In this document: positions 6,717 to 13,346 of the stretch, piece after piece
Layout of the letters: every line of letters begins with the position of its first letter
Position numbering within the stretch: position 1 is the first letter of the stretch
Assembly: GCA_964356745.1 (NCBI GenBank)
Contig: CAYHIW010000025.1
Coordinates: 1 to 13,883, forward strand
Direction: 5' to 3'
DNA length: 13,883 nt
Source: CAYHIW01 sp964356745
GTDB lineage: Bacteria; Patescibacteriota; Microgenomatia; UBA1406; GWC2-37-13
The notes under the pieces: model-generated
The model's database searches: none
Told to the model about the DNA's origin: nothing
The model's input: the letters and a program-made list of their open reading frames with translations, nothing else
Made by a program: the position numbers and the translations under genes

Positions 6717-7466
6717 TTAGGTTAATATAACAGCGTTTTTCTCAGTAATCGCAATGGTGTGCTCAAACTGCGCGCTTAAACTCCCATCGTCGGTAATGAG
6801 CGACCAATCATCCCCTTTTTCATGCTTCATATTATGTGTCGTCTCCGAATACATAACCTCAACGGCTATTACTAAACCCGGTCTCATTTTATAGGTTTTT
6901 TCAATGGGTCCTTCTAAAAACTGTGGAATAGAAGGATCCTCATGCAAGCTTCGTCCTACACCGTGTCCTGTTAGTCGTACTATCGTCTTCAGTTCTGCCC
7001 TAGACATCTCCTGCTCGATACAACGCGAAATTTCACCTATGTATCGACCGGTTTTTACCAAAGATAGAGCTTTTCGCAGCACTTCTTTACCACTTTCAAG
7101 AAATTTTACTTTGCGTTCGTCGTAGTCACCAACTAAAACAGTTGTTGCAAAGTCAGTATGAAATCCCTTATGAAACACTCCTATATCAACCGTTACCACG
7201 TCTCCATCTTTGATGACCCTTTGCGAAGGTGGAGTGTGAACGATCTGTTCGTTGATAGCAATACACGTTGCCCACTTGTAACCAGGAACTTTATCAAACG
7301 ACGTTTCTGCTCCTTTTGCGACAATCAAATCTCGCGCCTTTTTATCAATGTACTCTGTTTTTACACCAGGTCGTATATCTTTAACTATTTCTTTAACTAC
7401 TTCTTGAAGTATTTGTCCGCCTTCACTCATCCACTTTATTTCTTCTTCTGTTTTAAGATGAACCAT
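6717..7466 (-). CDS. map: Methionine aminopeptidase, type I
   Basis: The 249-residue pita-bread-fold enzyme removes the initiator methionine from new proteins. All metal ligands of the family can be seen: Asp94 (VDIG), Asp105 (HTDFATT), His168 (GHGVG), Glu203 (AVEVMYS) and Glu235 (QFEHT), with His77 (NEQIVH) matching the substrate-binding His of E. coli MetAP. There is no N-terminal zinc-finger or SH3-binding extension, so it is type Ia-like; the length is slightly below E. coli (264). It starts 3 nt after the kinase-fusion stop, following the widespread secY-adk-map-infA order that links protein export, N-terminal processing and initiation. Confidence 0.98.
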   Translation of the reverse strand: MVHLKTEEEIKWMSEGGQILQEVVKEIVKDIRPGVKTEYIDKKARDLIVAKGAETSFDKVPGYKWATCIAINEQIVHTPPSQRVIKDGDVVTVDIGVFHKGFHTDFATTVLVGDYDERKVKFLESGKEVLRKALSLVKTGRYIGEISRCIEQEMSRAELKTIVRLTGHGVGRSLHEDPSIPQFLEGPIEKTYKMRPGLVIAVEVMYSETTHNMKHEKGDDWSLITDDGSLSAQFEHTIAITEKNAVILT

Positions 7467-7469
7467 GGA

Positions 7470-8600
7470 TTAAGAAAAATAAACCTCCCGGTAAACATCT
7501 TCCAATTTATCATGGAAGTCCTGAAGGGAAAAGTTATTTTTGACAATAAAGTCTGCAAACGCGATTGGATTTCCTTTATTGGTATCTACAAGCTCCAACA
7601 TATCTCTTTCTTCTCCTGATAGCTCAGACCTATAATTTCTTTTGGAGATCCTTTGATAACGAAGCTTCTTCTCGGCATACAGTGCCAGAAGATAAATCTT
7701 GACTTCCGGAAATACTTCTCGAAGATAAAGGTACTCTTCCCAAGAGTAAAGTCCATCAACTACAACAATCATATTCTTCTTCAGGGCTTTTTCTATATTC
7801 TCTTTATTGATAAGAGCCATTGCCTTCATGCCGTGCTTCTTTCTAAAGTCAACTCTAAGCTTTTGATGAACTGCATTAGAATGCTCAAGGTGATGTTCAT
7901 CTACGTAATCGTTAATGATCTTCCCAAACGATATAACGGGAAGCTTCATTTCTTTATGAAAGTACTCCCCGGCATCTGTTTTACCAGAACCCGAAAGACC
8001 AACTATGGCAATGATTGACTTTGTTTTCTTACTCCATTCCTTTACTCTGTTTTTAATAAGTTGCTTTCCTAAACTTTTGAGAATATCTTCGTTCACTTCC
8101 TTAATGCTCTGAGAACCGTCAATTTCGACAAGCTTCGCTTGTTTTTCATAATACTCAAGCACCGGTCTTGTTAACGTATTAAACGATTCAATTCTTTGTC
8201 TAATAGCTTCTAATCTTTCGTCATCACGCTCGGTATCATTACGATATGAGATTCTCCATAGCGCTTCTTTATCGGGTATATCAATGAAAATGAATTTATC
8301 TACGTTGTTTTTAAACTTCTCAGCTTGAATGAGCGTTCGAGGAAATCCGTCAAGAATGTACCCTCTTCTATATTCTTTTCTGGAGATATAATCATTAACA
8401 ATCTCAATTGTTTTTTCATCAGGAATAAGGAGTCCTGCATTCATCACCGTTTTAATGTATCGGGCCAACTGTGTTTTCCCCTTCACAATCTGTCTAAAGA
8501 TGTGACCTGTTGAAAGATACGGCAACTTTAACTGCTTTGATAAGAGATTTCCTTGTGTCGATTTTCCAGATCCTTGAATTCCTGTTAGAACAAGTTTCAT
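7470..8600 (-). CDS. adk: Adenylate kinase fused to a C-terminal UPF0200/dephospho-CoA-kinase-like P-loop kinase domain
   Basis: The 376-residue protein has two P-loop kinase domains, about twice the usual Adk length. Domain 1 (about 1-182) is adenylate kinase: GIQGSGKST (7-15), the AMP-site segment STGHIFRQ (30-37), DGFPRT (84-89), and RDDERLEAIRQRI (125-137) after a very short LID, so no zinc LID is present. It should convert ATP + AMP to 2 ADP. Domain 2 (about 193-376) has its own Walker A, GLSGSGKT (201-208), a VISFGKII segment, VVVDGLYSWEEY (279-290), the RYQRISKRNYRSEL arginine-rich LID-like region, ERDMLEL (331-337) and AFADFIVKNN (347-356). These resemble the UPF0200 family of mainly archaeal putative nucleotide or dephospho-CoA kinases; the substrate is not established. 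The gene is in the normal adk slot between secY/rpmG and map. The reading frame is continuous, with no sign of a frameshift joining two genes. The domain 1 call is firm, the domain 2 family moderately so. Confidence 0.9.
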   Translation of the reverse strand: MKLVLTGIQGSGKSTQGNLLSKQLKLPYLSTGHIFRQIVKGKTQLARYIKTVMNAGLLIPDEKTIEIVNDYISRKEYRRGYILDGFPRTLIQAEKFKNNVDKFIFIDIPDKEALWRISYRNDTERDDERLEAIRQRIESFNTLTRPVLEYYEKQAKLVEIDGSQSIKEVNEDILKSLGKQLIKNRVKEWSKKTKSIIAIVGLSGSGKTDAGEYFHKEMKLPVISFGKIINDYVDEHHLEHSNAVHQKLRVDFRKKHGMKAMALINKENIEKALKKNMIVVVDGLYSWEEYLYLREVFPEVKIYLLALYAEKKLRYQRISKRNYRSELSGEERDMLELVDTNKGNPIAFADFIVKNNFSLQDFHDKLEDVYREVYFS

Positions 8601-8606
8601 AAGGGA

Positions 8607-8780
8607 TTAGCCTAATTTCTTCTTTTCTTTGTGCGGTGTATTTTTTTTGCACAAATTACAATATTTTTTGAGCTTTAGCGCTTCTGTTGTGTTAATCTTA
8701 CTTTTTTGGGTAACGTAATTTTGCTTACCGCAAACTTCACAAACAAGTCCGACTAATACTCTCGATCCTTTCTTTGCCAT
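8607..8780 (-). CDS. rpmG: 50S ribosomal protein L33 (bL33), zinc-ribbon form
   Basis: A 57-codon gene. The product begins MAKKGSRVLVGLVCEVCG and contains NYVTQKSK and LKLKKYCNLCKKNTPHKE, the typical bL33 pattern. Cys14/Cys17 and Cys41/Cys44 form two CxxC pairs, so this is the zinc-binding paralogue. bL33 lies near the E site of the large subunit. The gene sits 32 nt after secY and 6 nt before the adk fusion; rpmG is more often next to rpmB or secE-nusG, so this position is unusual. No Shine-Dalgarno motif is present. The upstream gap holds a degenerate heptanucleotide repeat. Confidence 0.95.
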   Translation of the reverse strand: MAKKGSRVLVGLVCEVCGKQNYVTQKSKINTTEALKLKKYCNLCKKNTPHKEKKKLG

Positions 8781-8795
8781 ATAATTTTACTTATA

Positions 8796-8812
8796 ACTTG
8801 TAACGTGTAACT
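8796..8812. repeat. Degenerate heptanucleotide repeat in the secY-rpmG gap
   Basis: On the plus strand the units are ACTTGTA, ACGTGTA (one mismatch) and the start of a third (ACT). The unit and orientation are the same as in the exact array at 2429-2452. It fills most of the 32-nt secY-rpmG gap and ends at the secY stop codon. Confidence 0.75.
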
Positions 8813-10102
8813 TTAATTGTATTTGTCGTATCTTTTCATAATAAGCTGTGCTTCAATCAACTTGAATGTTTCGAGAACAACCGAAACCACGATGAGAATT
8901 CCTGTACCTCCAATAATCAGATTTGGTATTCCTGTTACTTTTGACATGAGCACCGGAAGAACAGCGATAATTCCGAGAAATACTGCTCCTACACTTGTTA
9001 TTCGGTAAAGAATCTTTTCGAGATACTGCTTTGTATTTTCTCCTGGTCTTATTCCGGGAATAAAACCTCCATTTTTCTGAATTTCTTCTGAAATCTTTTG
9101 TGGATTAAACACAACGATGGTGTAGAAAAACGTAAATCCTATTACGAGAAAAAAGTACAAGAAATTATACACAAATCCGCTGGGATTGAATATGTTAACA
9201 AGACCCGAAGCAAATCCTGCGACCGCTTTGTTTGATACTCCTGATAAGAAATTTCCGACTAGTTGAGGAAACAACACAAACGAAATTGCGAAAATGATTG
9301 GGATTACTCCTGCCTGATTAAGTTTTAATGGAAGGTAGTTGTTTGCTGCTTGATACATCCTATTCCCTCTCATGCGTTTTGCATAAAAAACAGGAATTTT
9401 GCGTGTTGCTTCGTTGATGAAAACAACCGCAGCAATCACAAAAAGGAAAAGAGCGATAAAAACAATAACGTTGATAATAAAGGCTTGATTCACAATTCCT
9501 CCAAACAACTGACCAATGACGACGTGAAGTCTCCCGACAATACCGGCAAATATGATAAGAGAAATACCATTCCCTATTCCAAACTCAGAAATCAATTCTC
9601 CAAACCAAATAAGTATGAACGTGCCAGCAAGCAAGGTCGCAATAAACGAAAAAAACTCAATGGGTGACAGTGCGCCTATTACATTTTGATTTTTAAGAAG
9701 AAAGTAAATACCAACTGCCTGAACAATAGTTAAGGGAATTGTGAGAAAACGTGTGTACTGGTTAATTTTAAAGCGGCCATACTCTCCTTCTTTAGCAAGC
9801 TTCTCAAAACGAGGAATGACAACGGTAAATAATTGAAAAATAATTGAGGCATTAATATACGGATTAAGTCCAAGCGCCATAACCGAAAAATTAACAAGTG
9901 TTCCACCTGAAAATATATCAAGAAGAGAAAGAAATTGATTTTCAGCAAAGAGAGTTTTCAATCTTACCAGATCAATAGAAGGCACTGGAACAAAAGCAAA
10001 TACTCTAAAAATAAGAAATATCCCAAATGTAAAAAGAATCTTTCGCTTAAGCTCAGGATCTTTAATGAGTGATTTTAGTTTATTTACTATTCCTTCTAAC
10101 AT
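8813..10102 (-). CDS. secY: Protein translocase channel subunit SecY
   Basis: The 429-residue integral membrane protein shows ten predicted membrane segments. TM1 is around 22-41, followed by the plug region with SGGTLVNFSVMALGLNPYINASI (65-87). The conserved GELISEFGIGNGISLIIFAGI (168-188), the cytosolic basic loop with YAKRMRGNR (240-248), PLKLNQAGVIPIIFA (258-272) and FNPQKISEEIQKNGGFIPGIRPGENT (332-357) are the ribosome- and SecA-contacting loops. TM10 has GGTGILIVVSVVLET (398-412). It forms the SecYEG pore for export and membrane insertion. The length is typical, and the start lies 2 nt after the rplO stop, the standard rplO-secY pairing. An internal AGGTGG within the rplO 3' end is too far (about 17 nt) to be a confident ribosome-binding site. 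Confidence 0.98.
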   Translation of the reverse strand: MLEGIVNKLKSLIKDPELKRKILFTFGIFLIFRVFAFVPVPSIDLVRLKTLFAENQFLSLLDIFSGGTLVNFSVMALGLNPYINASIIFQLFTVVIPRFEKLAKEGEYGRFKINQYTRFLTIPLTIVQAVGIYFLLKNQNVIGALSPIEFFSFIATLLAGTFILIWFGELISEFGIGNGISLIIFAGIVGRLHVVIGQLFGGIVNQAFIINVIVFIALFLFVIAAVVFINEATRKIPVFYAKRMRGNRMYQAANNYLPLKLNQAGVIPIIFAISFVLFPQLVGNFLSGVSNKAVAGFASGLVNIFNPSGFVYNFLYFFLVIGFTFFYTIVVFNPQKISEEIQKNGGFIPGIRPGENTKQYLEKILYRITSVGAVFLGIIAVLPVLMSKVTGIPNLIIGGTGILIVVSVVLETFKLIEAQLIMKRYDKYN

Positions 10103-10104
10103 AG

Positions 10105-10539
10105 TTAGGCAGTGCTACCACCTGCTTTTTCAACAAGTTCTTTCGCCTTTTTAGATATAGGTAATTTAATCGTAAGCTTTTTCTCAAGCAATCCGTTTGC
10201 CAGAATTTTGACGCGAGTCATTTTAGAAACATTTTTAATGAGATTTTTCTCGGCAAGCGTCTTCAGATCGATTACATCACCGTCTTTAAATACGTTAAGC
10301 GATGTTAAGGTAACAATCACCGGCGTTTCTTGTACTGATTTATTCTTCCCTTTACCTCGAAGTAATGGATATTTTTTAACCATCTTAGCCTGTCCACCTT
10401 CAAAGTGAAGAGGTATTTTTTCTCTGGCTTTCTGATGTCGCGTTGTTCCGCGCGTTGATTTTGCGCCCTTACCACTCCCCGCTCCTCGACCAACTCGCTT
10501 TTTATTTTTTTTTGTTATTTTTGGAAGTGTACTTAACAT
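10105..10539 (-). CDS. rplO: 50S ribosomal protein L15 (uL15)
   Basis: The 144-residue product has the Gly/Arg/Lys-rich N-terminal RNA-binding extension of uL15 (KKRVGRGAGSGKGAKSTRGT, 13-32), then FEGGQAKMVKKYPLLRG (47-63) and a C-terminal globular domain with LKTLAEKNLI and ANGLLEKKLTIKLPISKKAKELVEKAGG. uL15 is a late-assembly 23S rRNA protein. It starts only 3 nt after the rpsE stop, in the space where most bacteria carry rpmD, and precedes secY by 2 nt. A weak AAAGACAAGAAA lies before the ATG. Confidence 0.98.
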   Translation of the reverse strand: MLSTLPKITKKNKKRVGRGAGSGKGAKSTRGTTRHQKAREKIPLHFEGGQAKMVKKYPLLRGKGKNKSVQETPVIVTLTSLNVFKDGDVIDLKTLAEKNLIKNVSKMTRVKILANGLLEKKLTIKLPISKKAKELVEKAGGSTA

Positions 10540-10542
10540 ATA

Positions 10543-11016
10543 TTATTTCTTGTCTTTAACTTCATGAATAATTCTCGCTTTAAGCAAAGACAGTGCCTTC
10601 ATAATTGCGTACGTATTCGTTATTTGATTACGGGATCCGATAATCTTTCCTGATGCATTTCTCACACCGGATAATTCCAATAATGCACGCGCAATACTTC
10701 CTACCTTTAATCCAGTTCCCTGGGGCGCTGGTTTGAGAAGCACTCTTGCTGCCTTATATTTTAAAATGATCTGGTGTGGAATCGTTGATTGAAATAAGGG
10801 AACTTCGATCATGTGCTTTCGCGCATAAGAAATTGCTTTCTTAATGGCTGGAGGCACTTCTTGAGAACGACCAATTCCAATACCAACTCTTCCCTGTCCA
10901 TCACCCACCGCAACTAGTGCAGAGAATGTTACGTAATTGCCTCCTGTCGTTTTTTTTGACACACGACGGATAAGCAATACTCGCTCCTCAATCTTCTTTT
11001 CTTCTTGATTATCCAT
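10543..11016 (-). CDS. rpsE: 30S ribosomal protein S5 (uS5)
   Basis: The 157-residue product contains the double-stranded-RNA-binding-like N-terminal half, RVLLIRRVSKKTTGGNYVTFSALVAVGDGQGRVGIGIG (12-49), with the KKTTGGN loop that affects decoding accuracy, and the C-terminal half with APQGTGLKVGSIARALLELSGVRNASGKIIGSRNQ. The length matches the family (about 160). Its ATG overlaps the rplR TAA by one base (TAATG). It is the only gene of the window with a strong Shine-Dalgarno-like AAGGAGG upstream, although the 12-nt spacing is long and the motif also encodes the end of L18 (EGGLKI). Confidence 0.98.
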   Translation of the reverse strand: MDNQEEKKIEERVLLIRRVSKKTTGGNYVTFSALVAVGDGQGRVGIGIGRSQEVPPAIKKAISYARKHMIEVPLFQSTIPHQIILKYKAARVLLKPAPQGTGLKVGSIARALLELSGVRNASGKIIGSRNQITNTYAIMKALSLLKARIIHEVKDKK

Positions 11017-11366
11017 TATATTTTAAGTCCTCCTTCTCTCAAGCCTTCTGCAAAGGCCTTAACTTGACCTCCATAGGCATACTTACCGCGATCAAATACT
11101 CCGGCTTTAATTTTTTTCTTCATAAGTTCTTCTGCTAAATAGACTCCTAGTTTTTTTGCGATAATGGTTTTCACTGCTTTTTCTTTTGTTTTTTTAATAA
11201 GAGCTACGCTCGAAATACTCGTAATAGTTGATCGTGAATCGTCGTCTATAGCTTGTGCGTATGTGTACTTATTTGATCGAAACACACTAATACGAGGTCT
11301 CACTTTCGTTCCGTGAATAAGACTTCGAACTCTCATTTTTCTTCGCTCTACTCTGTTGTGTATCAT
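11016..11366 (-). CDS. rplR: 50S ribosomal protein L18 (uL18)
   Basis: The 116-residue product matches uL18: a basic N-terminus (NRVERRKMRVRSLIHGTKVRPRISVFRSNKY, 4-34), YAQAIDD (36-42), and the C-terminal KAGVFDRGKYAYGGQVKAFAEGLREGGLKI, which ends in the canonical family pattern. uL18 brings 5S rRNA into the central protuberance with uL5. It follows rplF by 6 nt and overlaps rpsE by one base. A GGAG-like stretch inside the rplF end is about 14 nt away, too distant to be a convincing ribosome-binding site. Confidence 0.98.
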   Translation of the reverse strand: MIHNRVERRKMRVRSLIHGTKVRPRISVFRSNKYTYAQAIDDDSRSTITSISSVALIKKTKEKAVKTIIAKKLGVYLAEELMKKKIKAGVFDRGKYAYGGQVKAFAEGLREGGLKI

Positions 11367-11372
11367 AAGATG

Positions 11373-11924
11373 TTATGCAGCTCCTGCTGTTTTTGCTTTT
11401 TTACCCGGCTTAATTCGTAACTTTTCTCCGGCGTAGCGAATCCCTTTTCCTTTATATACGTCAGGTTTTCTGATTATTTTAATCTGGTGTGCAATCTGCC
11501 CCACTAACTGCTTATCAACTCCCGACACAACAATTTTATTATTACCTTCAACGGCAAATGTAATCCCATCAACCTTGTTTACCGTGACTGGGTGTGAATA
11601 CCCAAGTCTCAGTACAATATCTTCACCTTGCAGTTTGGCATTATATCCCGTACCTACTATCTCCAGATGCTTTTCCCATTTTTTTTGTACTCCGGTAATA
11701 CTATTGGCAACAAGATTTCTGTAAAGTCCATGAAGAGACTTTGTTTTTTTATCTTCTCTTTGTCTCTTAATGATAAGCGTGTCCTGTGTTTTTTCAATTT
11801 GAAGCACGTCGGGTATGGAAATGGTCATAGTACCAAACTTCCCGCTCACGTTAATATCTTGATTGTTTACATCAAGCTTTACGTCTGCTGCAATCGATAC
11901 TGGTTGATTTCCTATTTTTGACAT
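11373..11924 (-). CDS. rplF: 50S ribosomal protein L6 (uL6)
   Basis: The ATG at 11924 is preferred: it gives MSKIGNQPVSI, the canonical uL6 start (MSRIGKKPI), 183 residues, and places the start 2 nt after the rpsH stop. An in-frame TTG at 11933 would add three residues and overlap rpsH, and is less likely. Two tandem uL6 domains are visible: the first includes SGKFGTMTISIP and LHGLYRNLVANSITGV, the second GYNAKLQGEDIVLRLGYSHPV and the signature KPDVYKGKGIRYAGEKLRIKPGKKAK. uL6 binds 23S rRNA next to the sarcin-ricin loop. Slightly longer than E. coli (177). Confidence 0.97.
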   Translation of the reverse strand: MSKIGNQPVSIAADVKLDVNNQDINVSGKFGTMTISIPDVLQIEKTQDTLIIKRQREDKKTKSLHGLYRNLVANSITGVQKKWEKHLEIVGTGYNAKLQGEDIVLRLGYSHPVTVNKVDGITFAVEGNNKIVVSGVDKQLVGQIAHQIKIIRKPDVYKGKGIRYAGEKLRIKPGKKAKTAGAA

Positions 11925-11926
11925 AA

Positions 11927-12313
11927 TTACCAAATTTCAAATAAAAACTCTCCGCCAATTTTTTGTTTTTTAGCTTCTTTATCAGTGAGAATACCTTTTG
12001 ATGTTGATACAATTCCAACACCCAACCCACCGAGTACGGGTTTAATTTTCTTAACTGTTGAATACAGTCTTCTTCCTGGTGTCGAAAATATCTTGACGTC
12101 AGTCATTGCTCCAACCGAGTCAACATACGAAAGATCAATTATTATTCTCTTATTCTTATCTTTGGTTACTTCGAAATCTTTGATGTATCCGAGGTTTTTT
12201 AATTTAGTCAATATCTCCACTCTAAATTTAGAATGTGGAGAAAGAATCGTCTCTTTATGAGACATGTAACCATTTTTGATTCGAATAATAAGATCTCCGA
12301 TTGAATAATTCAT
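11927..12313 (-). CDS. rpsH: 30S ribosomal protein S8 (uS8)
   Basis: The 128-residue product has the uS8 layout: an N-terminal domain from IGDLIIRIKNGYMSHKETI (5-23) through FRVEILTKLKNLGYIKDFEV (30-49), and a C-terminal domain with TPGRRLYSTVKKIKPVLGGLGVGIVSTSKGILTDKEAKKQKIGGEFLFEIW. The GIVSTSKG motif is the 16S helix-21 contact. In E. coli S8 represses the spc operon by binding mRNA near rplE; no equivalent structure was identified by eye here. It begins 3 nt after rpsS, not after rpsN as usual, and has no Shine-Dalgarno motif. Confidence 0.98.
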   Translation of the reverse strand: MNYSIGDLIIRIKNGYMSHKETILSPHSKFRVEILTKLKNLGYIKDFEVTKDKNKRIIIDLSYVDSVGAMTDVKIFSTPGRRLYSTVKKIKPVLGGLGVGIVSTSKGILTDKEAKKQKIGGEFLFEIW

Positions 12314-12316
12314 ATA

Positions 12317-12601
12317 TTAGGTTGCTGAAATGACTTTCTTAGTAACTTTTCCATGTGTTCTAAACGTACGAGATGGAGAAAATTCTCCAAGACGATGACC
12401 GACCATACCTTCAGAAATAAGAACTTCTATGTGCTTTTTTCCATTATGTATTGCGACTCGATGTCCAACGTATTCAGGAGATATTTGAGAACCTCTTGCC
12501 CATGTTTTAAGAGGCGTTCTATCCCCCGTTTCTTTTTGTTTGAGAATTTTCTTGATTAAATTCTCGTCTATATATGGTCCTTTTTTTGATGATCTTGACA
12601 T
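12317..12601 (-). CDS. rpsS: 30S ribosomal protein S19 (uS19), out of its usual place
   Basis: The 94-residue product is clearly uS19: MSRSSKKGPYIDENLIKKI (1-19), PLKTWARGSQISPEYVGHRVAIHNGKKHIEV (30-60), and EGMVGHRLGEFSPSRTFRTHG (64-84) all match the family signature, and the length agrees with E. coli (92). uS19 lies in the 30S head, contacts uS13 and uS14 and takes part in bridges to the large subunit. The gene normally sits in the S10 block between rplB and rplV. Here it lies 9 nt after rpsN and 3 nt before rpsH, in an intact frame and without a ribosome-binding motif. Whether a second copy exists upstream cannot be seen from this window. Confidence 0.97.
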   Translation of the reverse strand: MSRSSKKGPYIDENLIKKILKQKETGDRTPLKTWARGSQISPEYVGHRVAIHNGKKHIEVLISEGMVGHRLGEFSPSRTFRTHGKVTKKVISAT

Positions 12602-12610
12602 ATTTTTTAA

Positions 12611-12796
12611 TTACCAGGTCATTTTTTTAACACCTGGAATTTCTCCTTTTAATGCGTGCTCTCTAAAACAAATACGGCACATTCCGAAACGCCGCATATA
12701 ACTTCGTGATCTCCCACAGATAAGACATCTATTCTTTGCTCGAACTTGATATCTCTGTTTTTTTTGAAATTTAACTACGTCTGATGTTTTTGCCAT
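12611..12796 (-). CDS. rpsN: 30S ribosomal protein S14, short zinc-binding type (uS14, type Z)
   Basis: The 61-residue product is the short S14 form with a zinc site of two CxxC pairs: Cys24/Cys27 (RCLICGR) and Cys40/Cys43 (MCRICFRE). The C-terminal HALKGEIPGVKKMTW is the typical uS14 end. E. coli-type S14 is about 100 residues and lacks these cysteines. uS14 is in the 30S head next to uS3, uS10 and uS19. It starts one base after the rplE stop (TAATATG), which points to translational coupling. Confidence 0.98.
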   Translation of the reverse strand: MAKTSDVVKFQKKQRYQVRAKNRCLICGRSRSYMRRFGMCRICFREHALKGEIPGVKKMTW

Positions 12797-12797
12797 A

Positions 12798-13337
12798 TTA
12801 TTTTTTAAATGGTATTCCTAAATGCTCAAATAGTTTCTTCCCAAGCTCTTTGCTTTTTGCATTCGTTACAATCGTGACCTGTAATCCACGCAGCTTGTCT
12901 ATTTTATCAAAATCAACTTCCGGGAAAATCGTCTGCTCGGTAAAGCCTAAATTAAGGTTACCGTACCCATCGATGTTATTATCTGATATTCCTCTAAAAT
13001 CTTTAATACGAGGAATGATAATTTTAACGATTTTCTCAAGGAATAAATACATATTCTTTCCTCTAAGCGTAACTTTTGCACCAATTGGATATCCTTTTCG
13101 TATCTTAAACGCCGCAATTGATTTTCGCGCTTTGGTGACTATTGGTTTTTGAGCCGTAATCCAACTTAGTTGTTCCTGTACTTTATCCATAACATTTTTA
13201 TTGGTAACTGCTTCTCCTGCTCCCACATTGACTACTATCTTCTTTATTTCAGGAACAGCCATAACATTTTTGATCCCAAACTCTTCTTTGAGTTTAGTTT
13301 TCACTTCCGAATTGTAATATGTTTTGAAATCTGACAT
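12798..13337 (-). CDS. rplE: 50S ribosomal protein L5 (uL5)
   Basis: The 179-residue product has standard uL5 length and motifs: YYNSEVKTKLKEEFGIKNVMAVPEIKKIVVNVGAGEA (7-43), TARKSIAAFKIRKGYPIGAKVTLRG (about 65-89), IIPRIKDFRGI (107-117), and NLGFTEQTIFPEVDFDKIDKLRGLQVTIVT. uL5 binds 5S rRNA and contacts P-site tRNA and the 30S head. It lies between rplX (9-nt gap) and rpsN (1-nt gap) in the usual spc order. The gap before the ATG (ACCAAAACCT) has no Shine-Dalgarno motif. Confidence 0.98.
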   Translation of the reverse strand: MSDFKTYYNSEVKTKLKEEFGIKNVMAVPEIKKIVVNVGAGEAVTNKNVMDKVQEQLSWITAQKPIVTKARKSIAAFKIRKGYPIGAKVTLRGKNMYLFLEKIVKIIIPRIKDFRGISDNNIDGYGNLNLGFTEQTIFPEVDFDKIDKLRGLQVTIVTNAKSKELGKKLFEHLGIPFKK

Positions 13338-13346
13338 AGGTTTTGG

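Noticed and set aside
9350..9667. A 105-codon plus-strand frame inside secY (and similar plus-strand frames at 7158, 7653, 12784 and elsewhere)
   Set aside because: All are antisense to conserved genes, low in recognisable motifs, and without promoter or ribosome-binding signals. They are the usual shadow frames of AT-rich coding DNA.
11925..11933. TTG start for rplF at 11933
   Set aside because: The in-frame ATG at 11924 gives the canonical L6 N-terminus and a clean 2-nt gap after rpsH.
12798..13337. S8-type autoregulatory mRNA structure at rplE
   Set aside because: No stem-loop resembling the 16S helix 21 S8 site was recognisable by eye. This needs covariance modelling and is not claimed.
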